Of a DNA stretch of 51,492 bases, positions 8,072 through 16,499 are shown piece after piece (position 1 is the stretch's first letter; every line of letters begins with the position of its first letter). The stretch lies in NCBI GenBank assembly GCA_002825465.1, contig PJER01000017.1, positions 1 to 51,492 on the forward strand, given 5' to 3'. The translations under genes and the position numbers were made by a program. The stretch is from Candidatus Thorarchaeota archaeon MP8T_1. GTDB taxonomy: Archaea > Asgardarchaeota > Thorarchaeia > Thorarchaeales > Thorarchaeaceae. The notes beneath the pieces are model-generated. The model had not been told where the DNA came from and searched no databases. It was given only the letters and a program-made list of their open reading frames with translations.

Positions 8072-8638
8072 ATGCAAGGCTTCATTGACAGTTTCATTGA
8101 ATTAGTACAGGTCCCTCCATACTCTGCTATCTTCATAATGTTGGTCTCATTATCTGTGTCAACTCTGAGTAATCTCGCCATGAGACGTTTTGCTGATATG
8201 CGTAGACTGAATCGTTACCAGGCTGAGATAAAACAGTATCAAGAGATGGAGAAAGAAGCCAAACGAACGGGAAACGAGAAGCTCTTGAAAAAAGTGAAGC
8301 GACGAAAAGCCTACATCGATAGAATTCAGCGTGAACAAATGAGCCAGAGATGCAAACCATCATTGATATTCTTGATTCCATTTATGCTCATCTTCACAGT
8401 ATTAAGATCATTCTACACTTGGTCTCCAGAACTTGGTGGAGCGGACCGAATTGTTGCAGTACTTCCCTTCAATATTCATTATGTCCTTCCATTTCTCGAT
8501 GGAATGATTGGAACTGCGACGGTTGCTGGATTTGGAATGACATATTGGGGCTTCTATTTCCTTGTGGGTCTCGGAATGTCAAGTATTCTCCAGAGAATTA
8601 TGGGTACTCAAGTGATGACTCCCCAGACAGGAGTTTAG
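8072..8638 (+). CDS. DUF106 membrane protein, EMC3/Get1-like (Oxa1 superfamily)
   Basis: This integral membrane protein belongs to the archaeal DUF106 family, a relative of YidC/Oxa1, EMC3, Get1 and TMCO1 that helps insert membrane proteins. The 188 residues show the family layout. TM1 is at about 18-39, followed by a charged cytosolic coiled coil at about 45-90 (KEAKRTGNEKLLKKVKRRK). TM2 is at about 96-117, and a hydrophobic pair lies near the C-terminus (about 145-185). It is placed between adkA and eL34 close to secY, as in many archaea. Function is inferred from the family. Confidence 0.88.
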   Translation: MQGFIDSFIELVQVPPYSAIFIMLVSLSVSTLSNLAMRRFADMRRLNRYQAEIKQYQEMEKEAKRTGNEKLLKKVKRRKAYIDRIQREQMSQRCKPSLIFLIPFMLIFTVLRSFYTWSPELGGADRIVAVLPFNIHYVLPFLDGMIGTATVAGFGMTYWGFYFLVGLGMSSILQRIMGTQVMTPQTGV

Positions 8639-8707
8639 AAGAGGGTCCCACCGCTTTGCTTAAAAGTGAACAATTAGCGGTCCTTAGATAACAAGGGTGT
8701 TTAAAAA

Positions 8708-8974
8708 ATGCCACGACCAGGTCTATTAACCAGAGGAAGAGCAAATCGTGTTGTCAGAACTCCTGGCGGTAGATTAGCTGTACACAGGCAGAAATTCATC
8801 AAGAGTGGTGGAGTGTGTCCTATTACAGAACAAAAGCTACAGCTACCACGAGCATCAAAATACGGAAGAAGCAGAAAATCAAGTATATCTTCTAAACGAC
8901 CGAATCGACCCTATGGTGGAACACTTTCATCAAAAGCTGTTCGTCGTGGAATTATCACTAAAACCCGAGAGTAG
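8708..8974 (+). CDS. rpl34e: 50S ribosomal protein eL34
   Basis: This 88-residue basic protein is eL34, found in archaea and eukaryotes. The start MPRPGLLTRGRANRVVRTPG is typical, followed by GGRLAVHRQK. One cysteine remains (GGVCPITEQKL) where many homologues have a CxxC pair, so the zinc-binding pair appears reduced. A TATA-like CTTAAAAG lies about 50 bases upstream, and AAGGGTG precedes the ATG. It begins the eL34-cmk-eL14-cbf5 block. Confidence 0.93.
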   Translation: MPRPGLLTRGRANRVVRTPGGRLAVHRQKFIKSGGVCPITEQKLQLPRASKYGRSRKSSISSKRPNRPYGGTLSSKAVRRGIITKTRE

Positions 8975-8983
8975 GGCAAAATA

Positions 8984-9523
8984 ATGAAGCGAGTCATCAC
9001 TATTGGTGGGCTTCATGGGACTGGGAAGAGTTCTGTAGCAGACTCTATTGCCCAGAAATTTGGTTTGAGAAGAGTTTCCGCAGGTGTTATCTTTAGAGAA
9101 CTTGCCAAAGAGCGAGGACTTACTCTTGAAGAGTTCAGTCGTATTGCAGAGGGCGATCTTGAAATCGATGAGTTGATAGATTCAACCCAAAAAGAAGCTG
9201 CAAAGAAAGGAAACTGTATTATTGATGGTCAGCTTGCTGCTTGGATGACAGGAGAATATTCTGATTTGAATATCCTTCTCACCGCTCCTATCGAGGTTCG
9301 AATCAAACGAATCGCTGACAGGGATGGAACTGATTTTGAGTTTGCCAAAAGAGAAACTATTGCTCGTGAAGGTAGTGAAAAGGCAAGATACATGGAATAC
9401 TACAAGGTCGATATCTCAAATCTCTCAATTTATGATTTGATTCTAAATACTGGAAAATATGATCTCGAAGGCGTAACTGATATCTTAGCAAAAGCCATTG
9501 AGATATTCTTTAATGACAATTAA
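8984..9523 (+). CDS. cmk: Cytidylate kinase (archaeal type)
   Basis: This enzyme phosphorylates CMP/dCMP with ATP. The 179 residues contain the P-loop GLHGTGKSS (about 8-16), then RRVSAGVIFRELAKERG and NCIIDGQLAAWM, which are signatures of the archaeal Cmk family. That family lacks the large CMP-binding insert of bacterial enzymes. It lies 9 bases after eL34 with AGGG near the start. Cmk between eL34 and eL14 is a conserved archaeal neighbourhood. Confidence 0.94.
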   Translation: MKRVITIGGLHGTGKSSVADSIAQKFGLRRVSAGVIFRELAKERGLTLEEFSRIAEGDLEIDELIDSTQKEAAKKGNCIIDGQLAAWMTGEYSDLNILLTAPIEVRIKRIADRDGTDFEFAKRETIAREGSEKARYMEYYKVDISNLSIYDLILNTGKYDLEGVTDILAKAIEIFFNDN

Positions 9524-9603
9524 AAGATAGGATTTTTCAAGCTCTAGCGGAAGGCTCTTATTGCTTTCTTTTCGAGGACTCGATAGTTTCCCGGTCTATT
9601 GGG

Positions 9604-9657
9604 ATGATACTTCGAGGCGACTCGAATGTGGACTTTGGACAAGGTGAGGTGTATCAT
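9604..9657 (+). promoter_or_regulatory. Structured leader of eL14 mRNA
   Basis: A perfect hairpin TTCGAG-GCGA-CTCGAA (9611-9626) with a GNRA-type loop is stacked directly on ATGATAC (9604-9610). That segment can pair with GTATCAT (9651-9657), next to the eL14 ATG. The ribosome binding site AAGGTGAGGT (9641-9650) would then lie in the enclosed loop. This could control translation of eL14 and cbf5. The structure was read by eye only. Confidence 0.35.
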
Positions 9658-9658
9658 T

Positions 9659-9940
9659 ATGACACTATATAAAATAGGTAGAATTTGCGTGAAAGTGGTT
9701 GGCCGAGAAGCAGGAAGCCACTGTGTTGTTGTGGAGCAGAATGAAGAGAATTATGTCACTATCACTGGACCAAAGAATATCAGTGGTGTTAGACGTCGTC
9801 TCTGTAATATCAGACATCTAGAACCTTTAGAGACCGTCATCGAGATTTCTTCTGGAGCAGATGATGCAGCAGTAGAGAAAGCGATTGCTGATGCAGGTCT
9901 GACAGAGAAATTCCGAGGAAAGGTTCGCTTTGACTTTTAG
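9659..9940 (+). CDS. rpl14e: 50S ribosomal protein eL14
   Basis: eL14 is an archaeal/eukaryotic 50S protein with an SH3-like (KOW-type) fold. The 93 residues begin MTLYKIGRICVKVVGREAG, the family signature, followed by ITGPKNISGVRRRLCNIRHL. ATG 9659 is chosen because AAGGTGAGGT sits 8 bases upstream and the family starts here; an upstream in-frame ATG at 9626 would add 11 unmatched residues. It is followed by cbf5 after 30 bases. Confidence 0.94.
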   Translation: MTLYKIGRICVKVVGREAGSHCVVVEQNEENYVTITGPKNISGVRRRLCNIRHLEPLETVIEISSGADDAAVEKAIADAGLTEKFRGKVRFDF

Positions 9941-9970
9941 ATGATTACCCCGTTTTAGGAGAGTCTGTTA

Positions 9971-10978
9971 ATGGAAGGCATCTTGCCAGCAGACCAACCC
10001 CGTGAGCTGATTGTAAAAGCATCAGAGAACACAAATCCTGATTACGGGTTTTCATCTTTGGATAATCTGCCAATTGAGTTCCTTCTTGAAAATGGAGTTA
10101 TTGCATTAGATAAACCTGCAGGACCTACAAGTCATGAGGTTGCTACTTGGGTTCGTAATATATTGAATGTTGATAGAGTAGGTCATGGTGGAACATTAGA
10201 CCCTGGTGTAACTGGAGTACTTCCCACTGGAGTAGGAAATGCAACAAAGGCAATGCAAGCACTACTCCACGCAGGAAAGGAGTATGTCTGTCTTCTTGAG
10301 TTGCACCAGAAAGCTGTTGAGGAAGACATCAAACGTGTAATCCAAGAGTTCGTTGGAAAACTCTACCAAAAACCTCCACTTCGCTCCTCAGTAAAGCGTG
10401 TTCTAAGGGTTCGTGAAATCTACTATAATCATATCATCGAGATCAAAGGAAGACTTGTTGTATTCCGTGTTGGTAGTGAGGCAGGAACCTACATTCGAAA
10501 GCTATGTTTTGATATTGGTGAAGCTCTCGGTGTCGGAGGCCATATGCGAGAATTACGAAGGACCCGAGTAGGTAATTTCCGAGAAGACGAACATCTCTGT
10601 TCTCTATATGACCTCAAGGACGCCTACATCTTCTGGAAAGAAGATGGAGATGAAACTCTATTACGAAGGTATCTGCAACCTGTCGAGTTCGCTGTTGGTC
10701 ATCTTCCCGAAATAAAAGTCCGTGATTCTGCAGTGGATGCAATCTGTCATGGTGCTAATCTCGCAGCAACTGGAGTTGTTCAGCTTAGTACAGGAATAAA
10801 GAAAGATGACTTAGTTGCCATAAAGACACTGAAAGATGAGATTATTGCTCTTGCTCGAAGCACTGAAAGTAGCGAACGCATTGCAAAAGCTAAGAGTGGT
10901 ATAGTAGCAAATAGCGAGCGAGTTCTCATGACTCGTGGACGATATCCACAGCTCTGGAAGAAGAGGTCCACTGAGTAA
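9971..10978 (+). CDS. cbf5: tRNA/rRNA pseudouridine synthase Cbf5
   Basis: Cbf5 (dyskerin homologue) is the catalytic subunit of H/ACA ribonucleoproteins that convert uridine to pseudouridine. It can also modify tRNA U55. The 335 residues have the TruB catalytic domain with the active aspartate in GHGGTLDPGVTGVLP (about residues 73-87). The sequence continues with LRSSVKRVLRVREIY and an AGTYIRKLCFDIGEALG segment, and a C-terminal PUA domain lies at about 250-330. The start is set by TAGGAGAG about 8 bases upstream. RNase P RNA follows directly, so two RNA-processing components are adjacent. Confidence 0.95.
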   Translation: MEGILPADQPRELIVKASENTNPDYGFSSLDNLPIEFLLENGVIALDKPAGPTSHEVATWVRNILNVDRVGHGGTLDPGVTGVLPTGVGNATKAMQALLHAGKEYVCLLELHQKAVEEDIKRVIQEFVGKLYQKPPLRSSVKRVLRVREIYYNHIIEIKGRLVVFRVGSEAGTYIRKLCFDIGEALGVGGHMRELRRTRVGNFREDEHLCSLYDLKDAYIFWKEDGDETLLRRYLQPVEFAVGHLPEIKVRDSAVDAICHGANLAATGVVQLSTGIKKDDLVAIKTLKDEIIALARSTESSERIAKAKSGIVANSERVLMTRGRYPQLWKKRSTE

Positions 10979-10997
10979 TTTATTCCTATTGACCAAG

Positions 10998-11005
10998 TTT
11001 TTATC
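10998..11005 (+). promoter_or_regulatory. Putative TATA box for RNase P RNA
   Basis: TTTTTATC is centred about 25 bases before the start of the long terminal stem at 11026, the expected distance between an archaeal TATA box and the transcription start. Confidence 0.45.
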
Positions 11006-11025
11006 ATATCTTTGCAAGAATGACC

Positions 11026-11380
11026 TGTGGCTCTGGAGCAGAAGCGCAACTGACGGTGCTTAATCTTCGGATTGAGTGCTGAGGAAACTCCCAACTACAG
11101 CTAGTAGCAGTCCTACGAAAGGAAGGAAGTGAGAGCTTCGCTCTGGGAACAGAAACGACACCCCCGAACTGGATACGACAATGATACAGTATCTAATCTG
11201 TTGAGGATCAATTCGGACTGGTTGAAACGACCCATCACTGCGTAGCAATCTCAAGAATACATCGTCGAGGTACTAGCCCGAGATGTAGGGTAGAGAGCTT
11301 AGTTTGATGTTGCAAGATTCCAGAATGGCGACAATCTGGAATGGAACAAAATTGGGGCTACTCTCTGGACCAGAGCCACA
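11026..11380 (+). ncRNA. rnpB: RNase P RNA (archaeal)
   Basis: The 555-base gap after cbf5 holds a structured RNA of about 355 nt. TGTGGCTCTGG (11026-11036) pairs perfectly with CCAGAGCCACA (11370-11380), an 11-pair terminal P1 stem. Next comes a UUCG-capped hairpin (CTTAATC-TTCG-GATTGAG, P3-like), then TGAGGAAACTCCC, the conserved region I of RNase P RNA. Further in are GGAACAGAAACGACACC (ACAGAAA conserved element), GGTTGAAACGACC, and near the 3' side GGGTAGAGAGCTTAG. Another perfect hairpin, ATTCCAGA/TCTGGAAT, lies just before the P1 3' strand. RNase P matures tRNA 5' ends. Exact ends are estimated from P1. Confidence 0.85.
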
Positions 11381-11554
11381 TCTTCTTTAGTTCCCCTTCA
11401 TGACATCGGAGTTTTCTTTGATTTTTGTTTCAAGATTTAACAAGTTCTTGATTGGATAGTTCCTCTGTTGTATCAACTTTGGTCTTGACCAAGAAGATAC
11501 GAAAACTTATGTTTTTCTTCTTGCAGGAGCAAATTGAGGGATTTCGAGTTGTTG

Positions 11555-13627
11555 ATGAAAAGGCAATGTGTTCTTTGTGGTATTTTTCTGATTTTATTTC
11601 TAAGTATGTTTGGAGGTAGAATATACAGTGGGGATCCAGTCATCGAAAACCTACATTTAACAAATGGCCATGAAGTGAATCTCTCATATTCGCCTCATAG
11701 CCCTATCCTTATTGAAAGTGACGATGATTTTGAAACTCAGGGTTGGCCTGGAAATGGAACACAAAACAGCCCGTATGAAATCTCAGGACTCTCAATAGTC
11801 GCAGATGATATTGATTGCATTAAAATAACTGATACCGTGTCTTATTTCAAAATTATGGACTGTTTTGTATCACGTGTAACTTGGCCAGATGATCCAATCA
11901 TCTTCTCTGGAATTAAATTATTTAATGTAACAAATGGCGAAATTGATAGCATCCAAGCCACCCATAAGTTGGAAGGGATATTCATTGAAAAATCAATAAA
12001 CTGTACCATATGGAATAGCCAACTCTTTGACAATGTATGGTACGGATGTGAAATAAGAAATTCAACTTATTGCACTGTCACAAACTGTACTTTTACCGAG
12101 AATGGTGCAGCAGGACTTGTTGCTAGAGTAACAACCACTCCCCCTCCCATACGTAATTGCATAATTATTGGAAATACCTTTGTTGATAACAGTGGTGATG
12201 GAATTCACCTAGCGTATAGTTGGAATTTTAATGTTAGTGATAATATTCTTGTCAGAGATGGATGGTCTTTGTATGAATGTTCGAATTGTTATGGTTCAAA
12301 CAATTCCATCAACGAATCTGGTGGAATCTCCCTGAGAGGTACAAACTGCACACTTGAAAATAACTCAATATCTGGTGGATTATCCATTGGAAATGCAAAC
12401 AACTGCACAATAAAGAGTAATTCAATACATAATTCAAATGATGAAGGTGTTCGATTCTTATATGCTTCGAATATATCTTTCATTGATAATTCAATTTTCA
12501 AATCTTTAGAGGATGGATTGGAATTGAAGAACACTATGAATTGCACTATAATGTACAATGAAGTCTATAGCAATGGTGAACATGGTGTAGCAATATTAGA
12601 GAGTTCATCTAGGAATGTTCTGTATTCAAACATATTTTGCAATAACTCGCAAATCGGAATAATGTTTGATGAAACCTCATTCAACAATTCTGCATATGAC
12701 AATCATTTACTCTGGAATGGATTAGCAAATGCACTCGATAATGGTACAGCTAATTCCTGGGATGACAATGTGAGTCTGGGAAATGAATGGGATGATTACA
12801 ATGGAATTGGCCCGTATCCAATCATGGGATCTGCAGAATCCTTTGACCATTTTCCAAAGGTAGCTGATACTAGTCTTCCTCAGATAATTGGACCTCCCGA
12901 TTTTCAGTACGATGAAGTCGTAGAGGGGCAATCAATTTCTTGGAACGTTTCAGGCGCTGTTCCCGGTCAATATTGGATATATCGTGAACATATGGTCATA
13001 GAACAGGATGCTTGGAGTAATGGAAAAACCATAATTCTAGATGTTGATAATCTATCTCTTGGATTTTACAATTTTACGCTTGTAATATCGGATATTTTAG
13101 GTCATGAGGCAAGTGACATTGTCTTTGTTACAGTCATAGACGGAACTCCTCCAAGTCTTGATTCGCCTGATGACATTCAATTCATTGAGGGCACTATAGG
13201 TCATATTATCGTATGGCATCCTAATGATCTTCATCCGAAGTCATTCGAAATTGAAATTAACCATGTAGTCACAGCTTTTGGCCTATGGAATTCATCTAGT
13301 GAAGACATCTCATATAATCTTGATACCTTCACAGTTGGTACGTATAATGTGACAATAATCGTAAGCGATATTGGTGATAACTCGATAAGTGATAGTGTGA
13401 ATGTTATAGTCATACCTCCGACAACTACAACTACAGCAACTACAACTACGACAAGTACGACAACTAGTGCAATCACTTCACCAACCACAACACAAACTGA
13501 TTCGACAACATCGCCGACTATTACACCCAGTGAGTTTGACCCGGCTTTGACTATTCTTATGGGTGTTGGAGCCATTGGTGCACTAGTTATTGTCACTATT
13601 ATAGTAAAGAAGAAATCTTCTGATTGA
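11555..13627 (+). CDS. Secreted beta-helix surface protein with C-terminal anchor
   Basis: This is a 690-residue exported protein. A signal peptide spans about residues 1-25 (VLCGIFLILFLSMFGG). A right-handed parallel beta-helix at about 60-410 is built of repeats such as NCTI, NCTV and NNS, in the style of NosD/pectate-lyase PbH1 proteins, with Cys and Asn at recurring ladder positions and many N-glycosylation sequons. Two Ig/cadherin-like strand-rich segments follow (about 435-630). A Thr-rich stalk leads to a C-terminal membrane helix (LTILMGVGAIGALVIVTIIV) and KKKSSD. It is probably a glycosylated S-layer or adhesion protein. A TATA-like AACTTATG is at 11504. ATG 11555 is chosen for the signal peptide; TTG 11534, with GGAG upstream, is possible. 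Confidence 0.85.
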   Translation: MKRQCVLCGIFLILFLSMFGGRIYSGDPVIENLHLTNGHEVNLSYSPHSPILIESDDDFETQGWPGNGTQNSPYEISGLSIVADDIDCIKITDTVSYFKIMDCFVSRVTWPDDPIIFSGIKLFNVTNGEIDSIQATHKLEGIFIEKSINCTIWNSQLFDNVWYGCEIRNSTYCTVTNCTFTENGAAGLVARVTTTPPPIRNCIIIGNTFVDNSGDGIHLAYSWNFNVSDNILVRDGWSLYECSNCYGSNNSINESGGISLRGTNCTLENNSISGGLSIGNANNCTIKSNSIHNSNDEGVRFLYASNISFIDNSIFKSLEDGLELKNTMNCTIMYNEVYSNGEHGVAILESSSRNVLYSNIFCNNSQIGIMFDETSFNNSAYDNHLLWNGLANALDNGTANSWDDNVSLGNEWDDYNGIGPYPIMGSAESFDHFPKVADTSLPQIIGPPDFQYDEVVEGQSISWNVSGAVPGQYWIYREHMVIEQDAWSNGKTIILDVDNLSLGFYNFTLVISDILGHEASDIVFVTVIDGTPPSLDSPDDIQFIEGTIGHIIVWHPNDLHPKSFEIEINHVVTAFGLWNSSSEDISYNLDTFTVGTYNVTIIVSDIGDNSISDSVNVIVIPPTTTTTATTTTTSTTTSAITSPTTTQTDSTTSPTITPSEFDPALTILMGVGAIGALVIVTIIVKKKSSD

Positions 13628-13785
13628 AGTTTATATCATCTATTCTGGGAGTTCATGAATTTGAATTCTCCTTATGAATTCTTCAAAGAAGTATGGATAT
13701 CCGGATTGACATAAACTACAGTTTCAAAATTAAAGAAATATTATATCCCCTGTTGTGTATTTGAGATTGGGAGGATGGTTGAACT

Positions 13786-14238
13786 ATGTCTTTCTGGACC
13801 CCAATTCGTATTGTCGTATTCCTTTCTATTTGGGCACTTGTCATACCGTTCGTATTCATAATTCGTCTGGACATCTCGTTAAGATTCTCTCTCATTTATG
13901 CTGGTCTATGGTCATATCTTGGAGGTCCAAATCCTTTCTCAGACCAGCCTCTCATTATCTCTCCCCTAGGTACAGCATTCAATTTGCCGTTTTATGCTCC
14001 TGGGCTAGTCAGTGCTTGGTGGGTGTGGTATAGTTCGAAGAATGAGACCATCACAAAACAGCGGTATATTGAGTTCAATGCTTTGCTAATATTAATTCAA
14101 GCAATAGTGTCCACGATTCTTTCATTTGCTATTGAAGGGGCTATGTGCATACCTACTCCGACAACTGGAATTGTGGCTATACTCTTTGTATCCAAGGTAG
14201 TGAAGGAGATTAAGACTCCATGGTCAGAGAATGAATAG
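13786..14238 (+). CDS. Multi-pass membrane protein, unknown
   Basis: I do not recognise this 150-residue protein. It has about four hydrophobic segments: residues 7-27 (RIVVFLSIWALVIPFVFII), about 60-82 (FNLPFYAPGLVSAWWVWY), about 93-114 and about 118-137. Short charged loops and a charged cytosolic tail (KEIKTPWSENE) complete it. A TATA-like ATTATATCC lies about 45 bases upstream, and GGGAGGATGG gives a ribosome binding site. It follows the surface protein by 158 bases, with its own promoter, so a functional link is not implied. Confidence 0.65.
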   Translation: MSFWTPIRIVVFLSIWALVIPFVFIIRLDISLRFSLIYAGLWSYLGGPNPFSDQPLIISPLGTAFNLPFYAPGLVSAWWVWYSSKNETITKQRYIEFNALLILIQAIVSTILSFAIEGAMCIPTPTTGIVAILFVSKVVKEIKTPWSENE

Positions 14239-14280
14239 TGAATTCTTTAGCAAGTAGTTACTCTCTAGACACGCGTCTCA

Positions 14281-14799
14281 TTATCTACGGAGATCCATGA
14301 ATTCTTTTTGTATTTGCACGACTTCGGTACTTGATTCACATTTTGCATATGCATCTAGGAGTTCTTGGTTTAACGTTATGAAAGATGGTCCCCACTTGAA
14401 TACCGACATGATATCTTCAGCTTCAGTCTTATATCCTGCAATATAGAGTGCTGCAGCAAGAGCCTCAGCTGTCGAAAGTTTGATAGGTTTGTAGGTGTTG
14501 ATCGGATTTGCCGCAAGGAGGTATGGCAAAGCTCGCTGAGCTCCGAATCTAGAACTTGCGAAGATATCTTCCGCCTGTTTCCATGAACAGTCGAGCCCAA
14601 CGATTCCTACTTTTTCTATTGCCTCTCTATCTGCTGGTGAAAAAGCGATTTCAGAAACTGGATTGAGAACCACAGCGCCTCGTGGGATTTGTTTCATTGT
14701 CTTGAGAATTGTAGCCCTCTTCATCCTACTCAGGCGTATCGCAGTGCATTTCTTTGGGTCGCATTGTTCAGCGTTATAGATGAGAATTCTTGGTTCCAT
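14281..14799 (-). CDS. tsr3: rRNA aminocarboxypropyltransferase Tsr3
   Basis: Tsr3 transfers the acp group from S-adenosylmethionine to a small-subunit rRNA nucleotide (the acp modification of the hypermodified pseudouridine in eukaryotic 18S; archaea modify the equivalent site). The 172 residues show the conserved set: CDPKKCTAIRLSRM, GAVVLNPVSE, GLDCSWKQAED, RALPYLLAANPINTY, KLSTAEALAAALYIAGY and FKWGPSFITLNQELLDAY. Length is normal for archaea. It stands alone on the minus strand, divergent from the zinc-finger/tiaS pair. Confidence 0.93.
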   Translation of the reverse strand: MEPRILIYNAEQCDPKKCTAIRLSRMKRATILKTMKQIPRGAVVLNPVSEIAFSPADREAIEKVGIVGLDCSWKQAEDIFASSRFGAQRALPYLLAANPINTYKPIKLSTAEALAAALYIAGYKTEAEDIMSVFKWGPSFITLNQELLDAYAKCESSTEVVQIQKEFMDLRR

Positions 14800-14865
14800 T
14801 GAGTTCAGTCAGAAGGGTAAAGGATTTCTGTGTTGTCATCTGCTCTCTATAAGAGGTATCTGAGA

Positions 14866-15138
14866 ATGCAATTCACACCAGGCACTGCATGTGAGATCTG
14901 CGGACATGAAGGTAGTCAAGAATTACATTGCGTCATGTGTGGAGCGCACGTATGTACAGATTGCTTTGTGCTATCTGAAAACCTCTGCCTGAATTGCGAA
15001 GAAGCAAAGTGCACTCTATGTGGTGAGTATCTTGCCTCTCGAGCATGCAATGTCTGTGGCCGACTAGTGTGTGAGGATCACAGTATGAAGAAAGATGAAT
15101 CTACAATTTGTGATGAATGTCGGGTGTCCCAAGAATGA
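14866..15138 (+). CDS. Small zinc-finger protein, B-box-like, upstream of tiaS
   Basis: This 90-residue protein is made almost entirely of zinc-binding pairs: CEIC, CVMC, CTDC, CLNC, CTLC, CNVC and CDEC, with two His/Asp positions. It resembles B-box/RING-like or multi-treble-clef fingers. Specific function is unknown; RNA or protein binding is likely. ATG 14866 is chosen because AAGAGGT lies 9 bases upstream, whereas the in-frame GTG at 14830 has no clear site. The last codon and stop overlap the tiaS start (ATGA at 15135-15138), so the two proteins are translated together and may work together. Confidence 0.75.
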   Translation: MQFTPGTACEICGHEGSQELHCVMCGAHVCTDCFVLSENLCLNCEEAKCTLCGEYLASRACNVCGRLVCEDHSMKKDESTICDECRVSQE

Positions 15139-16466
15139 GTGTTAAAGAATTCCATATTGGTCTAGACGATATCGATGATCCGAATGGCAAATGTACTACG
15201 CATTTTGCCAGTCTCCTAGTGGAACTCTTGTCCTCCTATTCTGTAGATTGGCTAGATTATCCTAATCTTATTCGATTGAATCCTGGTATTCCCTTTCGGA
15301 CAAGAGGAAATGGTGCTGTTGCTCTGCGATTCAAATCTGAAGATAATACTGTAGATGAATTAATCCCTCAAATCAAGGAAATGATTCTTGATTATGTGGA
15401 TGACACTTATCCTAACACAAATCCTGGATGTGTGATTGTTTCTGGATCCCCTTCTGAAACACTCAGAGCATTCTCACAGCAGGCGCTCTGGAGAACAATT
15501 CCAATTGCTCTTGCACAACGGGTTATTGCTAAATACAAGTATCGTTACTTTGGATTTGGTAATGGACGTGGTCTCGTAGGGGCTCTCGCAGCAGTAGGCA
15601 ATTCTCTACAGAATGATCACACATACGAGTATCTTGCGTATCGAAGTATGGAAGAGTCTGATATGCCGCGTGGGGTGGATATTGAATCTGTGATTAAGAT
15701 GGATAAAATCCTAGGAAACAGAGTATTCTCAAACATTGATGATAGGGAACGAATTCTAATCGAACCACATGGTCCTGATCCTGTCCTTTTTGGTATTCGT
15801 GGAGAGTCTGCAGAGGTAGTAAAAGAAGCTGCAGCCCTAGTAAAGAGTAAACAGGCTGTTGAGCGATGGATGATATTCCGGACAAATCAGGCAACGGGCG
15901 AGCATCTGACCCATCAGGTGAATATTAATGATTTACGCCCATACATGGCTGCAATGGTTCATGGGCATGTTGATGCAACACCTCAAATCTTTGAGGGCGG
16001 TTTCATCGTGTTTGGGATTAAAGACCAGACTGGACGAATTGACTGTGCTGCCTATGAGCCAACTCGACAATTCAGGGAAATAATCTCCAATTTGCGTATT
16101 GGAGATGAGGTACGTGTTCATGCTAGTATTCGCCCAAGATCAAGAACCCATGGACGTACACTCAATATAGAGGGTATTGAGATTCTTAGACTTACATCAA
16201 CCATGCAATCACAGAACCCCCTATGTCCCAAGTGTAAGAAACGAATGAAGAGTGCTGGTACTGAGAAGGGATTCAAGTGTGTCAAATGTGGTTACCGCGA
16301 TCGTGATGGAGCAAAGGAAGAAGTTGAGGTTGAACGCACAATCTCCGTGGGTCTATATCTTCCACCTCTCAGTGCTCAGAGACATCTGACACGTCCTATC
16401 TCTAGAATCAACCAAGATAACTCTGGAGAATCCATAGATCCTACAGAGAAATGGCATGTCCCCTAA
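15135..16466 (+). CDS. tiaS: tRNA(Ile2) agmatidine synthase TiaS
   Basis: TiaS attaches agmatine to C34 of tRNA-Ile2 (CAU) so that it reads AUA codons, an archaea-specific step. The 443-residue length fits the family. The N-terminal catalytic part includes FHIGLDDIDDPNGKCTTH, IRLNPGIPFRTRGNGAVALR and FGFGNGRGLVGALAAVG. An OB-fold follows at about 275-350 (GRIDCAAYEPTRQFREI), then a zinc ribbon with CPKC and CVKC at about 365-390. ATG 15135 overlaps the zinc-finger gene stop. It converges on uS11 with a 33-base gap. Confidence 0.95.
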   Translation: MSVKEFHIGLDDIDDPNGKCTTHFASLLVELLSSYSVDWLDYPNLIRLNPGIPFRTRGNGAVALRFKSEDNTVDELIPQIKEMILDYVDDTYPNTNPGCVIVSGSPSETLRAFSQQALWRTIPIALAQRVIAKYKYRYFGFGNGRGLVGALAAVGNSLQNDHTYEYLAYRSMEESDMPRGVDIESVIKMDKILGNRVFSNIDDRERILIEPHGPDPVLFGIRGESAEVVKEAAALVKSKQAVERWMIFRTNQATGEHLTHQVNINDLRPYMAAMVHGHVDATPQIFEGGFIVFGIKDQTGRIDCAAYEPTRQFREIISNLRIGDEVRVHASIRPRSRTHGRTLNIEGIEILRLTSTMQSQNPLCPKCKKRMKSAGTEKGFKCVKCGYRDRDGAKEEVEVERTISVGLYLPPLSAQRHLTRPISRINQDNSGESIDPTEKWHVP

Positions 16467-16499
16467 TCTTTAGAAAATACAAACTGTACTGCTAGAGGT

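Noticed and set aside
9524..9658. C/D-box guide RNA before eL14
   Set aside because: GGATGATAC resembles a C box but no CTGA D box or internal C'/D' pair is present; a leader structure is simpler.
11479..11492. Palindrome TTGGTC-TT-GACCAA as operator
   Set aside because: A single short palindrome in an AT-rich gap, upstream of the TATA-like site, with no second copy in the window; too weak to list.
13231..13596. Minus-strand frame with Val-rich repeat
   Set aside because: It is antisense to the Thr-rich stalk of the surface protein; no start signals or family match.
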